Positions 33,246 through 44,721 of a DNA stretch of 64,000 nt are shown here, piece by piece. The notes beneath the pieces were generated by a model that was given only the letters and a program-made list of their open reading frames with translations, ran no database searches and was not told the DNA's origin. Both the position numbers and the translations under genes were made by a program. Each line of letters opens with the position of its first letter. Position 1 is the first letter of the stretch. The stretch comes from Charina bottae (Eukaryota > Chordata > Lepidosauria > Squamata > Charinaidae). The DNA is taken from positions 75,927,414 to 75,991,413 of the forward strand of contig JALMGJ010000002.1 in assembly GCA_023362775.1 (NCBI GenBank). Direction: 5' to 3'.

Positions 33246-35293
33246 ATGAACTGGAAACAGCAATCACAAATCAATCAAAGAATCTGCTTGGGTTTTTTTT
33301 AAAAGAAATGTCCGACTATCAGTAGAGTGGATATACCAAATCTTTTGCTGTTATAGTTCTCCTCCATTCAAAACCTCAGTGTAAATGACAACTATCACAA
33401 AGCTGTTTTGAAATGTTCTGAAATGTGTGGTACAACATGACAAGGCTGTATGTTTAAACATTTTACGTGCAATATTTAATTAAATGAAATTTATACAATG
33501 GGTTAAGATTTTTTTAAAAATAAAGCCTATTAAACCAAGGTGGGCAACTGTTTGCCTCCAAATCTCCTCTTTCTGCCCTGGAATGTCTTCTGATCACACT
33601 TGCAAATCTATTGCTCACCTTGCTAAAGAGGAAAGAACCGAAGGCTGAAAACAGATTTTTTTTTTAAAAAAGGAAACCCTTCCTTCCAAACAAGGAAAAC
33701 AACAATTTCATCCATTCAGTAGCAGGCTTCCCACTTTTCTAATATTTGGACCACTGGAAAAAAACAAAATTAAGTCTGTTTTTGCAACCACACTGCAGAC
33801 TTTGTATATGCATAATTTTGGTATGCAACTAAATTCCAGCCCATAATCACATCCTTTTTCCTTCCATGGACACAGATACAAATTTACATTGGGGTGTGAA
33901 TTTGATGAAAGCAAATGTATTCAAATCTTTGGGGAAAGTTTATAGCATTCCATTTGTTTCTGTCACAGATGTTTCAGCTGGTATAATTTAGCTAGCATGA
34001 TCATTTACTTAAAGAAATGATTGACTGCTTTTTCCAGATATTCTCACAGCAGAATAAAAGCGAATAGACTTTAATTTATTCTTCTTGTTCCTTGGGACTC
34101 TTCTCTTCTGAAGTAAAATTAACAAGCACATTTATAAAATACAGTGAAACCTCAGTTTATCAGACTTTGATGCAATGGATTTCACATACAAAGGACCAAA
34201 GTTCTGCTATGATTTACAACACTGGTGTCATGCCATCATGTCACAAATGATACAAATTATATTCTGCACAATAGTCAGTTTAATTAGCAATATCTTTTCT
34301 TTCTTTTTTGAAAAGTAGGCTAAGGTGGACATAAAAGATAGCATACAGCCCAATGCCCAGGCATGCACAATTAGCATGTGGTCTATCATGTGACTGGTTG
34401 TTTTATTGCATGAACTTGAGTTGTCTCAGCCCAACATGACTTAAAATAATTTAGTTGATTGCAGTTGTAAGATGCCATTAAATGCTCTTGACAATCCCCT
34501 GGATACAGTTCTACCTAAACCCTGGGCAAATGACAGAGATTCCCTTCTTTAATTCTTCTGATGGTCCCAACAGTCCATGCTGCTAACCCACCATCCAACC
34601 TCTCAGATGAAGTAGCTACCTAGGATGCAGAAGGATAAGTTTTCTTTCTCATTTTGCCAAGTTACTTCTCAAAACTGTAAACAGGACTATGATGATTGAA
34701 ATTATTTTGATAGAACATGAGGTTTCCATTGCTCAATATAGGATTGGTCTTTCAGTCATCTTTTGGACTGGACATCTGCATGTCTTTACTATGATTCTCA
34801 AACTTTTTTTCTCCTCTGAACTGTACATCTGGTTCAAGCAATAATTATCTTGTTTTCATTAACAAAGAACTAGTTGTATGTCTGGAGAACTTCCTTACTA
34901 CTGCTGTCACCTGAACATGGCAATACTATGAATTGCATCAATGAAGCCAAAAAACTCAGCCAGATTAAATTTGTACCATTCAAGATTCAGATCTTCAATT
35001 ATAGCAGACTTCCCTTCAGTTTATATTTTGTGGAGATGAGCAGGTACTTCATCTCCAAAAGAAAAATAATGAATCAATCATGAGGACTCATCAGAGCATT
35101 GAAGATATTTCGGCTTGCATTCCATATACAGAAGTTGGTTGGACAATTAAATCTTCAGATGATTATTTCTTTTCACGACAGTAATGGGACAACAATTTTT
35201 TTTGCTCTCCAGATCTTCTGGACTTTGGTTTTTGCTATGCCAAGAGCAAAGGATTATGTACTTGGAGTCCAAAACATTTGGAGAATACCAGGT
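33246..35293. other. Long unannotated stretch
   Basis: AT-rich, no coding pattern or named repeat recognised. Confidence 0.5.
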
Positions 35294-36345
35294 TGTCTTT
35301 GTTGTTTATTCGTTCAGTCGTTTCCGACTCTTCGTGACTTCATGGACCAGCCCACGCCAGAGCTTTCTGTCGGCCGTCACCATCCCCAGCTCCCCAATGG
35401 TTGAGTCTGTCACCTCCAGAATACCATCCATCCATCTTGCCCTTGGTCGGCCCCTCTTCCTTTTGCCTTCCACTTTTCCTAGCATCAGCTTCTTCTCCAG
35501 GGTATCCTGTCTTCTCATTATGTGGCCAAAGTACTTCAGTTTTCCTTTAATATCATTCCCTCAAGTGAGCAGTCTGGCTTGATTTCCTGGAGTATGGACT
35601 GGTTTGATCTTCTTGCAGCCCAAGGCACTCTCAGAATTTTCCTCCAACACCACAGTTCAAAAGCATCTATCTTCCTTCGCTCAGCCTTCCTTATGGTCCA
35701 GCTCTCGCAGCCATAGGTTACTACAGGAAATACCATTGCTTTAACTATGCGGACCTTTGTTGTCAGTGTGATGTCTCTGCTCTTAACTATTTTATCAAGA
35801 TTTGCCATTGCTCTCCTCCCAAGAAGTAGACGTCTTCTGATTTCCTGGCTGCAGTCAGCATCTGCAGTAATCTTTGCGCCTAGAAATACAAAGTCTGTCA
35901 CTGCCTCCACTTTTTCTCCCTCTATTTGCCAGTCATCAATCAAGCTCGTTGCCATAATCTTGGTTTTTTTGAGGTTTAACTGCAACCCAGCTTTTGCACT
36001 TTCTTCTTTCACCTTCGTCATAAGGCTCCTCAACTCCTCCTCGCTTTCAGCCATCAAAGTGGTATCATCTGCATATCTGAGATTGTTAATGTTTCTTCCA
36101 GCGATTTTAACTCCAGCCTTGGATTCCTCAAGCCCAGCATGTCGCATGATGTGTTCTGCGTACAGGTTGAATAGGTAGGGTGAGAGTATACAACCCTGCC
36201 GTACTCCTTTCCCAATCTTAAACCAGTCCGTTGTTCCGTGCTCTGTTCTTACCGTTGCTACTTGGTCGTTATACAGATTCCTTAGGAGGCAGACAAGATG
36301 ACTTGGTATCCCCATACCACCAAGAACTTGTCACAATTTGTTATG
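35294..36345 (-). mobile_element. BovB (RTE) LINE, 5'-truncated
   Basis: Minus-strand element of about 1.05 kb containing the C-terminal half of the BovB RT ORF and the BovB 3' end (complement of gttcagtcgtttccgactcttcgtgac) near 35294-35345. It is cut at the 5' side inside the RT around the QVLGGMGIP text. Confidence 0.9.
35306..36315 (-). pseudogene. BovB reverse transcriptase, C-terminal half
   Basis: From 36315 downward: MGIPSHLVCLLRNLYNDQVA, then KGVRQGCILSPYLFNLYAEH (motif B), RYADDTTLMAES (motif C, YADD, about 36090-36055) and KAMVFPVVTYGCESWTIRKA. A frameshift near 35535-35520 follows, after which the frame resumes with MRRQDTLEKKLMLGK...RPRARWMD to 35306. Motif A is missing through 5' truncation. 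Known: BovB encodes APE endonuclease and RT and is widespread in squamates. Inactive. Confidence 0.9.
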
Positions 36346-36548
36346 ATCCAACCAGGTTGTCTACTTCTGCCTTAAGAAGTCCAAGGATTATCCTTCAGCA
36401 CCTTGCTATCTACCTTCAACATACGTACAATACCTGAGTTGGCTGTCTTACTGAATTCTATCCTTAGGCATGTTTTAAAAGGAACAAGAAGTATAAAATC
36501 CCTGAAATCTAGGGAAGAAGCATAAAAGCAAGTTCATGAGAATGTAAT

Positions 36549-37320
36549 ATGTACCAATCGAAAAGAACACTATTAAGAACACTATTAAGAACAGAATTAA
36601 GACGAGCACAAACGCACTGCAGCAACCCAGAACACCAAAAAAAGGAAACAGACCACTTATATAGCATCTTCCAGCAAAATGGATACCCACTCAACTTTAT
36701 CAAAAAGTGCCTGACCACTCAACCCACCACAGCAAAGCCAAAGAATAAAAAACAGGAGTTATCTACAACATACAGTGTAAGGACTGTAGCAGCCACTATG
36801 TAGGACAGACTGGCAGAAGACTAGCAGAACGCATCCACGAACACCAATTAGCAGTCAGAAGACACAATGAAAACTCCCTAATCTCACAACACATGGACAG
36901 ATTCAACCATACTTTCAACTGGGAAACTGTGAGCATCTTAAACCAAGCCAAATCCAAAAATGCTAGAGAATTCCTGGAAGCTTGGCACTCAGACAAAGCA
37001 GCCATCAACAGACACATAGAGGTAAACAACATTTACATACCATTCATAAGACACAATAGAAAAGCCAGAAGACCAGAACACCTCCTTGCCAGCAATCAGC
37101 ACCCAGATATGCAAAGATTAACACCAGGATTAGCACCAGAGGAACAATCAAACAGCGCAATATACCCTAATCAAGGAACTATTAACTCAGTCAATCAACC
37201 AACCAGCAAACAACAGCCCAATCAAGTAACTACCAAGGAGAGTACAACATCCCCACCAACACAGGCAGGACAAGCCAGGGTATATAAACAGAGAGCAAGT
37301 CCCACTCCCTTTTCACACTG
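36549..37320 (+). pseudogene. PLE linker and GIY-YIG endonuclease remnant
   Basis: The first ORF (36549-36803) covers the post-RT linker, including FQQNGYPLNFIKKCL. After a stop at about 36801, another frame reads a GIY-YIG-type segment (HYVGQTGRRLAERIHEHQLAV, about 36790-36860). Then 36893-37320 continues HMDRFNHTFNWETVSIL and SDKAAINRHIEVNNIYIPF, with a low-complexity Gln/Thr/Pro-rich tail. Known: VGQT.RRL.R...H is the nuclease core in Penelope/Poseidon elements, equivalent to IGETKQPL in the other type. At least one frame change inactivates it; the RT is absent. Confidence 0.78.
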
Positions 37321-37362
37321 AAGATGTTGCCTAGCCTGGCAATGAAATGTCTGCAAGAAAAC
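37308..37362 (+). ncRNA. Hammerhead-ribozyme-like motif, second PLE type
   Basis: CTGAAGA (37318-37324), stem II tgttgcc/ggcaat with loop, GAAA (37344-37347), then TGTC with a possible cleavage site after C37351 (an ancestral CG at 37348-37349 would give a two-base-pair stem III). Stem I: CA next to the core pairs with TG, followed by an internal loop and tttt/agaaaa pairing. This is the expected type I layout. Confidence 0.6.
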
Positions 37363-37440
37363 AACAAGGCTCAAAGAGCACCAAGGACTCCACAATGTAA
37401 TACGTGTCTTCAAAGATCAAACCAAAGGCCTATTTAAAAT

Positions 37441-38000
37441 CCAACATTTTATTTTGATAATAACCAACCAGATGGTTTTGGGAATCCCACAGGAAGGATA
37501 AAATGTTTCACTTTTTGCCATTTATGGAGCAGAATTAACAACAAAGCCTAAAGATAATACAGGTTAAAATGGGCAAGTGACCAATAGGTATGCTTACTTT
37601 TTTTTCTTCACAAATATTGATTTAAGCAGCATAAATGCAGACTCTACTGATGAACATCACTAGAAAAACATCAGAATCACATAGACTATACAAAAGGAAA
37701 CAACAGACAGAGAAGTACAATCAAGTCAGCCTGTATATTTCCAGATGCAGGTTACAGAACAGACCTTGTATTATTGGTGTCAAATATATATATATATATA
37801 GGTTAAACTTAGAAGATTAAAGAAAAAAAGTTCCAGCCCAGTATGAACATGCAGATCAATATAATAGACAGATTCACTACACTTAACTTATGTGTAAGAG
37901 AATCTGAAAAACTATCAGGAGAGGTAAGAGACATTATGAAAATCAAAGTGGAAAAAAGATATTCACAATATTTCAAAACATAAAGGATCACAAGAACTTT
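37441..38000. other. Unannotated stretch
   Basis: No gene recognised; a short (ta)n lies at 37784-37800. Confidence 0.45.
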
Positions 38001-38351
38001 TGGAACAAGTTGTCATGAAATATGGGGATAAAGATTGGGAATAGGAACCACATATGATGATTGAATGCAATCTTCCAGTGTTAAGCAAGAAGGATAAGGA
38101 AAGATATCTCAAGTGACATCATCAACAAATAGAGGAATAAAACAAGATATAGAAAATGAAAGGTGCATTGAAGAAGTTCAGAGAAATGAATTTATAGCTA
38201 AGGTAGGAATACTATAAGCAAGCATGGAAGTGGTCTAATAGAGGCTAATCAAATTAAAGGAAGATAGAAGGACTACGGTAGACTATGCTGAAATATTTTA
38301 TAAATGGGATAATAAAATAACAAAAATAGATGATTCCTCCAGAAAGTGAGA

Positions 38352-38445
38352 CAATGCAATGCAATGCAATGCAATGCAATGCAATGCAATGCAATGCAAT
38401 GCAATGCAATGCAATACAATACATAAGTAAGTAAGTAAGTAAGTA
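38352..38445. repeat. Pentanucleotide then tetranucleotide microsatellite
   Basis: (caatg)n for about 65 bp (38352-38415), slightly degenerate to 38424, then (taag)n to about 38445. The minus-strand ORF with repeated LHCIA is produced by it. Confidence 0.95.
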
Positions 38446-38559
38446 GACTCAGATGAAATACTCACTGAACTGTTTAAAACTGCAAAAGAGGCAGTCAAGT
38501 GCTAGCAACTCTGTCAATAAGTATGGAACAAGATTTAAAGGTTATCCAAGAAAGGGAGT

Positions 38560-39700
38560 TGCGCAGAATGTGCAATTACTGAAGCACTGCAGTTAATTCC
38601 TCACATAAGAGAGAGAAAGATCAAATGGTCAAGCAGGTTTCAGAAAAAGTAGGAAGACATAAGATCGGATAGCTAAAATAAGATGGATAACAGAGACAGC
38701 AAGAGAATTTAAGAAATAGACTTACCTTTGTTTCATTGATTACACCAAGGCCTTTGACTGTATAAATCATGCCAGGATATAGAATATATTAAGAGATAAT
38801 AGATGTGCCAGAACACCTGATTATTCTTCTGAGGAAACTTTACAATAAATAATAACTGAATTTGGATAAGCAGGGTGGTTCAGAATAGGAAAAGAAGTGA
38901 ATCAAGGATGCCTATTATCCCAATATCCATTTAACTAACACAGCTAGTACATTATAGGAATGGCAGGATTGAAAGGGATGACAATTATAATGAAAATTGG
39001 AAGACAAAATATGAATAATTTGAGACACACGGAGAACGACACTTTATTTGACAAAAGCAACTACAAAAGTAAAAAGGGAAATAGAAAAAAAACAAGTTAA
39101 TATTTAATATTAAGAGCCTAATATCAACCAGCATGCCTAGTGAACTTATAGTTGAAAGTGAACTTTAAAAGTGAAAGTGATATACAATTTTGTTTTCCTG
39201 GATTCAAGAAGAAAAAAAGATGGACAATGTAGTAAAGCAAAGAGAAGATTAATCTTACAGAGGAAGACCGCCCAGAGTCCCCTCTGTGGGGGGAGATGGG
39301 CGGTGATATAAGTATGATTGATAAATGAATGAATGAATGAATGACAAATTTAAACAAGCTCATAAAGGATAAAAATATTTCAATGACAACAAAAATTAAG
39401 CTAGTTAAAGAAATGATCTTTCCAATGATCATGTATGGCTGGGAAGGCTGGACACTGAAAAAGAAGAAAAAGAAGAAAAAGAAAACAGATGCCTTGGACT
39501 TATGGATCTGGATACGGTTACTAAGAGTACCTTGGAAGAATCAAGTAACAAATAAAGACTGACTGCTCCCTTGCAGCCATAACAGAAATCTGCATATTTT
39601 GGGCATGTGATGCAAGCAGATGCTACATCTGGAAAAAATGTTTATGCTTGACAAGGTTCAGGGAGCTGAAAACAGGAAAGTTAAGATGAATAGATATGTT
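38560..39700 (+). mobile_element. Old, decayed BovB/RTE LINE interrupted by an L2 tail
   Basis: Degenerate RT text: motif A TYLCFIDYTKAFDCINHAR at about 38723-38779, motif B region WFRIGKEVNQGCLLSQ at about 38874-38925, and a decayed motif C near 39025-39050. After an inserted L2 tail (39250-39345) the BovB frame resumes with MTNLNKLIKDKNISMTTKIK...FPMIMYGWEGWTL (39341-39480), a run of Lys codons, and LDLWIW..LLRVPWKNQ to 39562. The C-terminal remnant runs to about 39700. Many stops and shifts: much older than the copies at 19.3 and 35.3 kb. Confidence 0.78.
39250..39345 (+). mobile_element. L2/CR1-type LINE 3' tail nested in BovB
   Basis: gaccgcccagagtcccctctgtggggggagatgggcggtgatataagta followed by (gaat)n, splitting the BovB frame between motif C and the thumb-equivalent region. 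Very short, as for strongly truncated LINE insertions. Confidence 0.75.
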
Positions 39701-39894
39701 TGTTTATTGTAAATGGCTTATAGGTCATTCCAATCAAAACCAGCTCTGAGTGGCATACAATTCCCCCTCCGTAAATCAGGATAAAAACAAAACAAAAGAC
39801 AATATGCAGTCATACAGCATATTTCATAAAATCGCATATATACTGTAAGATCCATAAATGAAACACAATCAGCTAAACATAATGTAACAGATAA

Positions 39895-40010
39895 AGTGGT
39901 TGGTTTTAAGTTGGACACTGTTGGTTTTTAGTTGGTTTTTAGCTGCAAGCCACCCAGAGTTGTTTGGGAGTTGGGCAGCCTATAAATTAAATTTAAATAT
40001 TTTTTTTAAA
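39895..40010 (+). mobile_element. L2/CR1-type LINE 3' tail
   Basis: gctgcaagccacccagagttgtttgggagttgggcagcctataaatt plus an A/T-rich tail. Confidence 0.65.
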
Positions 40011-40662
40011 AAAAGTTAAAAATGAATGGGAAGCATCAAAGAGATTACTGGAATGTCCTCGGAAGAGATATATGTTGGCAAGCATTTGTCCATGTAATCA
40101 CCAGGAGTTGAACCTGATAAGTAACTAACTAACTAGCTAACTAATTAATCTAACTAGGATTTAAAAAAAAACATTAACAGAAATATTCTCTACAAAAAGA
40201 GTCTATATTTAAGAATTGTTTTTTGTTAGTTCTGTTGTAGACTTGGCCTATTTTATATAATCACATCTTTACTTTTTACCATTATATCTAGGCTCTCATA
40301 AGTGTGGCTGTTTTTCTAAGGAACATGTTGAACAGTAGATGGTGGTTCTTCAATAAAAAAAATCACAATGCAGTGGAATCTGCAATTCAGCACAGAGACC
40401 CTAGTGAGTCTTGATTCTCTAAGGTCTATTTTCAAGAATTAAATCCCCAGAAAACAAGATGAAAAAACAAAAACTATACTGTAGAGTATCCTAGCAATGG
40501 ATTCAATTAATATTATATGTTAAAATCAAGAAAGATATTGTAATCAGATTTCAGTTTAACAGAAATGGTACTTTACAGTTATTCCATAAAAACAAGATGT
40601 GTTTACCTTGAAGTATAAATTGTTTCATAACTGATTTTTAGGGCCAGTTAAGGAAAAGCAGT
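40011..40662. other. Unannotated stretch
   Basis: No gene recognised. (taac)-like short repeats at 40120-40150. Confidence 0.45.
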
Positions 40663-40675
40663 TAAGGAAAAGTAG

Positions 40676-41004
40676 GGGTGTGGTGGCTCAGCGGGTAAGA
40701 CGTCAGGCTTGTCGATTGGAAGATTGCAAGTTCGGAGGTTCGAATCCCTAGCCCTGTGTGCGGAGTGAGCTCCCGCACTCGCCCCAGCTCTTGCCAACCT
40801 AGCAATTTGAAAGCATGCAAATGCAAGTAGATTAATAGGTACCACTTCGGTGGGTAGGTAACAGCATTCCGCACACGTCATGCAGCCACATGACCATGGA
40901 AGCGTCTTCGGACAACGCTGGCTCTTCGGCTAACAAACGGAGATGAGCACCAGCCCCTAGAGTTGGACACGACTGCACAAATGTGCAGGGGGAACCTTTA
41001 CCTT
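40676..41004 (+). mobile_element. Sauria-type SINE, copy 2
   Basis: A box TGGCTCAGCGG at 40684-40694, B box GGTTCGAATCC at 40737-40747, same body as the copy at 1136, BovB-like end (agagttggacacgact) and (acctttt) tail. Target duplication TAAGGAAAAGTAG (40663-40675) / TAAGGAAAAGCAG (41005-41017). The left flank also has an adjacent second copy of this word (40649-40661). Confidence 0.88.
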
Positions 41005-41017
41005 TAAGGAAAAGCAG

Positions 41018-41290
41018 CAGGGCAAGTTACAGTATATTATAAAGGGGACAATCAGGTATTCAGGGCTACTATTTTGATAGGATCAAAAAGCCAGTCTACT
41101 ACCTGGTGAAACTCCATCAAAGTGTAGAAGACACAAAGTCAAATATATAAATATTTGAACATTGTTGAAATGATGAATATTTAGGAAAGGTTCAGACATT
41201 GTTCTAAGCCCAAACCACTGTTTGTATGCTATCAAACCACATTCAAAGTGTGTGTGATGACACAGAACGCAGTATGACTTAGGACATGGA
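41018..41290. other. Unannotated stretch
   Basis: No gene recognised. Confidence 0.45.
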
Positions 41291-41690
41291 TATTTATTTT
41301 ATTTATTTACAAGACATATATGGCTGCCCATCTTAAGAAACACAACTCTAGGCTGCTCACACCAATGGTACAAAACCAAAACACCATATCTGTTCTCTGT
41401 TGGATTGCTTTATTTCTTGCCTATCTGGCCAACAATTCAGGTTGAATGGGGATGTCCTCTTGAAGGGACTGCACTTGTGAGACACTCGCTATGCAGAAAG
41501 CCAAGATAAGGCATTTTCAGTAAAGGCATTCCTCCCTGCTCAATTATGATTGGCACCCTGCCCAGTTCCCTCAGCACAAAAGAATACCACCTATCCTTGG
41601 CCATCAACCGGTCCAGTGAAGATCTGGGCACAGAAGGCTGAGGAAGAGAAGGTGCATTCTCTTTAAAGTGTTTCTCCAAGTACAGTTTCT
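41291..41690 (-). mobile_element. Probable L2/CR1-type LINE 3' end
   Basis: Starts with a ttattttatttattta microsatellite and the complement of a LINE tail (ggctgcccatcttaagaaacacaactctaggctgctcac). The ORF at 41437-41679 may be decayed C-terminal LINE coding text; I cannot align it confidently. Confidence 0.5.
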
Positions 41691-42148
41691 TTCATATCTT
41701 TTCTTAAAACTAGACTATGCAGTTAATTAATCCCACAATATATTGAGTTTAGCTAGGGGAAAATATGCTGAACATATGCAAGTTCCTGGGTGATGGAAGA
41801 TCAGCACAGGGGTTGCTATGCACAGAGGAGGAAACAATACTTCAAGGAAATAGTCTAGCTGGCACAGCATTTCTGAGGGAGAAGAAGATCCAAAGACAAG
41901 ATGGTTAATCTTCTGCTAATCACAAGAGACTGCCAAATGCATCTAACAAAACGCCCATGATTAATTTAGTAATAGCTACTGTATACACATACCAATTGAC
42001 ACACAGGAGCAGAAATGTAACTTTTGCAGGAAGAGAGATAATCTGGGAGATAGTAACCGACCCATGAATTTTCATGCTTGAGTGTAGGCTTGAACCTGGG
42101 TCTCTCTGGTCCTGGTACTCATTTTAAATCATTTTTTAAATATGTTAT
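41691..42148. other. Unannotated stretch
   Basis: No gene or repeat recognised up to the LTR element. Confidence 0.45.
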
Positions 42149-42153
42149 TAATC

Positions 42154-42535
42154 TGTCAGGACTCCTGCAGAGTCCTGTCATCAAAGCAGGCAGATATGTG
42201 GATTGGGGGGAGTGAAGACGCCACCGTGCAAGAGACAACCAGCCAGGAAGTAACCCATTGGCAGCAACCTGTGAGATCGAAGTACACATCCACAGAGCTG
42301 ACTGTCTGAGACCCCAGCTACGTGACTGCAACATGAATACGAACCTTGGGGAGGGGCCAGGACTCTGGGGGGGAAATGCTTAAAACTGCCAACCTTTAGT
42401 ATAGCAACTCATTCAAGTCTTTCTTTCGTGCTACCCTTCATGTACCGGAATAAACCTTTAGTTCTTAGCAACCTCGTGCCTGTGAGTTTGCTTAAGAGAA
42501 AGCGTTTCTAGGACTTCGGAGCGGAGCACTTCACA
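42154..42535 (+). repeat. 5' LTR
   Basis: 382 bp, TGTCAGGACTC...TTCACA. Poly(A) signal AATAAA at 42449-42454; a ttaaaa A/T box near 42378 is a possible promoter element. About five substitutions separate it from the 3' LTR (roughly 1.3%). Confidence 0.95.
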
Positions 42536-42656
42536 TAAAGACTTGAATCATCATTGCCAGTTTTCCCTGGAACCACTCTGAGAAATCAGTGGGTCTTCAG
42601 GTTGAGACGGCTCAAAAAACGTCGGTTGGTTGCAGCTGAGCTCAACAATCCAGACA

Positions 42657-44044
42657 ATGGAAAAAGGTGAGGCACCAGCGATGACCACGGACGATGCTGT
42701 ACCTAGTACCTCCGCAGCGCAGGTAGCAGAAACAGCAGCAGAGATCCCCACCGAAGCAGCAGGAGGAAAAAAGACTAAGAAACTCAAAGGAACGGAGGTA
42801 AATAACCCCCCCAAACCCCTGAAACAAAGACTCACACCCAGATGTTGGAATGGTCATTGGGGGTTGGGGCCGGCAGACAGCCGGGACTGGTGAAGAAAGC
42901 CGCGAAGCCCAGGGTATCTCTGACTCAAAGAGTGGGCGCAATTGAATCAGGGCTAGGAGACTTGAAAGGGACAATGATGGCTATGCAAGCTGCCCTGGAA
43001 CAATTAGTGGGGAAGCCCCAGCGGCTGGGAAAAACTCCGGAGGCTGCTAGGCAAGACAACGTCCCCCCCACCTCACTGATGAGAACAGTTCAGATGAAAA
43101 TGAGCAAGAGGGGGAGGGAGAGAGTGAGAGCTCTGACGAACGGCAGACACCACAGCAGTTAGTGCCTTATCTCCCACTTCGCACACAAAACAACTACAGA
43201 ATAGTCACCAAACTGAAAACGAGGTTTGATGGGGATCCAGAGCAATTGGCTTGCTTTTTGAATCACGTCAGGGGCTTTATGGAAGAATCTGAAGAGTTGT
43301 TCTTCAATGAGGGAGCGAAAGTGAGATACGTCTCAAACTTCCTAACGGGGGAAGCTGCAAAGTGGGTGGCCATGCTGCATGAAACAGGTTGCTGAACTGC
43401 ACAATTTTAATGAATTCATGGGGGCTTTAAGGGATAGGTTTGAGGATACTTTGTCCCGCATGGAAGCGAAAATGGAGATTCAAAAACTGCGGCAAGGGAA
43501 CCGAACTGTAGCTGAATATGCCCTTGAATTTAAAAATTTGACTAGCCGATCGCCCAAATGGCCAGACAACATTCGGGCCGAGTTCTTCCAAATGGGGCTT
43601 CGGCCTGAATTGTTGGAAGTGGCGCTGGCACGGGAGGACCCAGAGACATTGAGTGAGTCGATTCAATTGGCGGGACAGGTAGAAGCAGCGAGCCACCGCG
43701 TATGCTCCCAGCGTCAGTTGCAGCGGGCAGAAAAAGCGGTGTACAATAGCCAATACACCCCCAAGAGAGACTATGATAGAAAGCAATGGGCTGAGGAAAA
43801 AGAGAGAAGAGCAAAAAATAGACTGTGTTTTAAATCTGGGAAAGAGGGTCACTGGAGTCTTGAGTGCACGCAACTCATAGAGAAAAGCAAACCGGGTGAG
43901 AAAACCCTCAAAAGCACCACTCACAAAAGGAACACTGCAAAGGCAGCAAGGGAGCACCACAAACACACGAAAGCCGACACTTCCACAGAGGGATTGTCGG
44001 ATGACGAAATGATGCTGGCGGGAAACGCCAGGGGTCTGTTCTAA
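42657..44044 (+). pseudogene. Gypsy-type Gag (capsid and zinc knuckle), frameshifted
   Basis: Probable start ATG at 42657 (MEKGEAPAM). The coding text is spread over three changes of frame: 42657-42840, 42842-43159, 43162-43392 and 43379-44044. The capsid region has a retrotransposon Gag signature (DGDPEQLACFLNHVRGFM, then FLTGEAAKWVA, FNEFMGALRDRFED and GNRTVAEYALEF). Near the C-terminus is one zinc knuckle, CFKSGKEGHWSLEC (about 43829-43870), in which the second Cys of C-x2-C-x4-H-x4-C is Ser. Known: Gag forms the particle and binds RNA through the knuckle. Frameshifts and the lost Cys argue that this copy makes no functional Gag. Confidence 0.87.
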
Positions 44045-44052
44045 GGTGCGCC

Positions 44053-44721
44053 ATGGGACAGGCCTTTCGTGAGGGGCGCAACCCAACGAGGAGCAAAGAT
44101 GACGGCCTCACAATGCAAATCCAGGTAAAATTGGCTACCCTGGATGGGCGGGAGCAGTTTGTGGGGGCAGCGATGTTGGACTCTGGCTGCTCCAGATGCT
44201 TAATACACCCATCGGTTGTAAACAAATTGGGACTCAAACTCTTTGAGCTCAACACACCAATCACATTCTGCCAATTGGATGGGTCGGAGATGAAAGGCGG
44301 GCCGGTGGGACACATTACTGAGGATGTGAAAATGACTATTGGGACGCACACAGAGACTTTGAGGTTCATTGTGGCGCCCATCTCGCTGCAAGCCATTGTG
44401 CTAGGCTTCAAGTGGTTTAGGGCAAGGAATCCCCTCATTGACTGGGTCTCGGGGGAAATAGAATTTTTCGATGGGGCATACCATGGAGCGGACAACAACA
44501 AAGCAACACCCTGGATTGAAATGGGGGCGGCAGGAACTGAACTCTGGGGGGAGGAGCGGGATGAGCATGAACAAGCCATTCCCGATAACTACGCGCCTGT
44601 TGCCGAACAGGAATTGTTCGTGAACAGGAATGCGAACAATTGCCCCCCCACAGGAAGTCGGACGCTGCGTTCAAACTCATCCCAGGGGCACCTTTTCCCA
44701 AGCCCAAAATGTACGCGATGA
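44053..44721 (+). pseudogene. Gypsy-type aspartic protease region of Pol
   Basis: Active-site motif LDSGCSRCLI at about 44176-44205 (D-S-G in place of the commoner D-T-G, an accepted variant), with ALVDSG-like context AAMLDSG. The second hydrophobic-hydrophobic-Gly motif is plausible at AIVLGFKWF (about 44394-44420). The frame differs from gag, so pol was expressed either by frameshifting or after an indel. The frame leaves pol at the C-run 44642-44648, where a one-base slip joins it to the RT frame starting at 44640. Confidence 0.82.

Larger units (their letters stand above)
36475..37440 (+). mobile_element. Penelope-like element of a second type (Poseidon/Penelope-like), 5'-truncated
   Basis: Plus strand. 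Begins inside the region between RT and endonuclease and ends in a 3' region with a hammerhead-like motif (37308-37362) and text gcaagaaaacaacaaggctc. It differs in sequence from the PLEs at 8.6, 13.4 and 61.6 kb, so two PLE types are present. Its left edge lies about 130 bp from the BovB truncation point. Confidence 0.78.

Noticed and set aside
43427..44086. 219-codon ORF on the minus strand
   Set aside because: Antisense shadow of the gag region of the LTR element. The same applies to the minus-strand ORF at 43908-44579 over protease.
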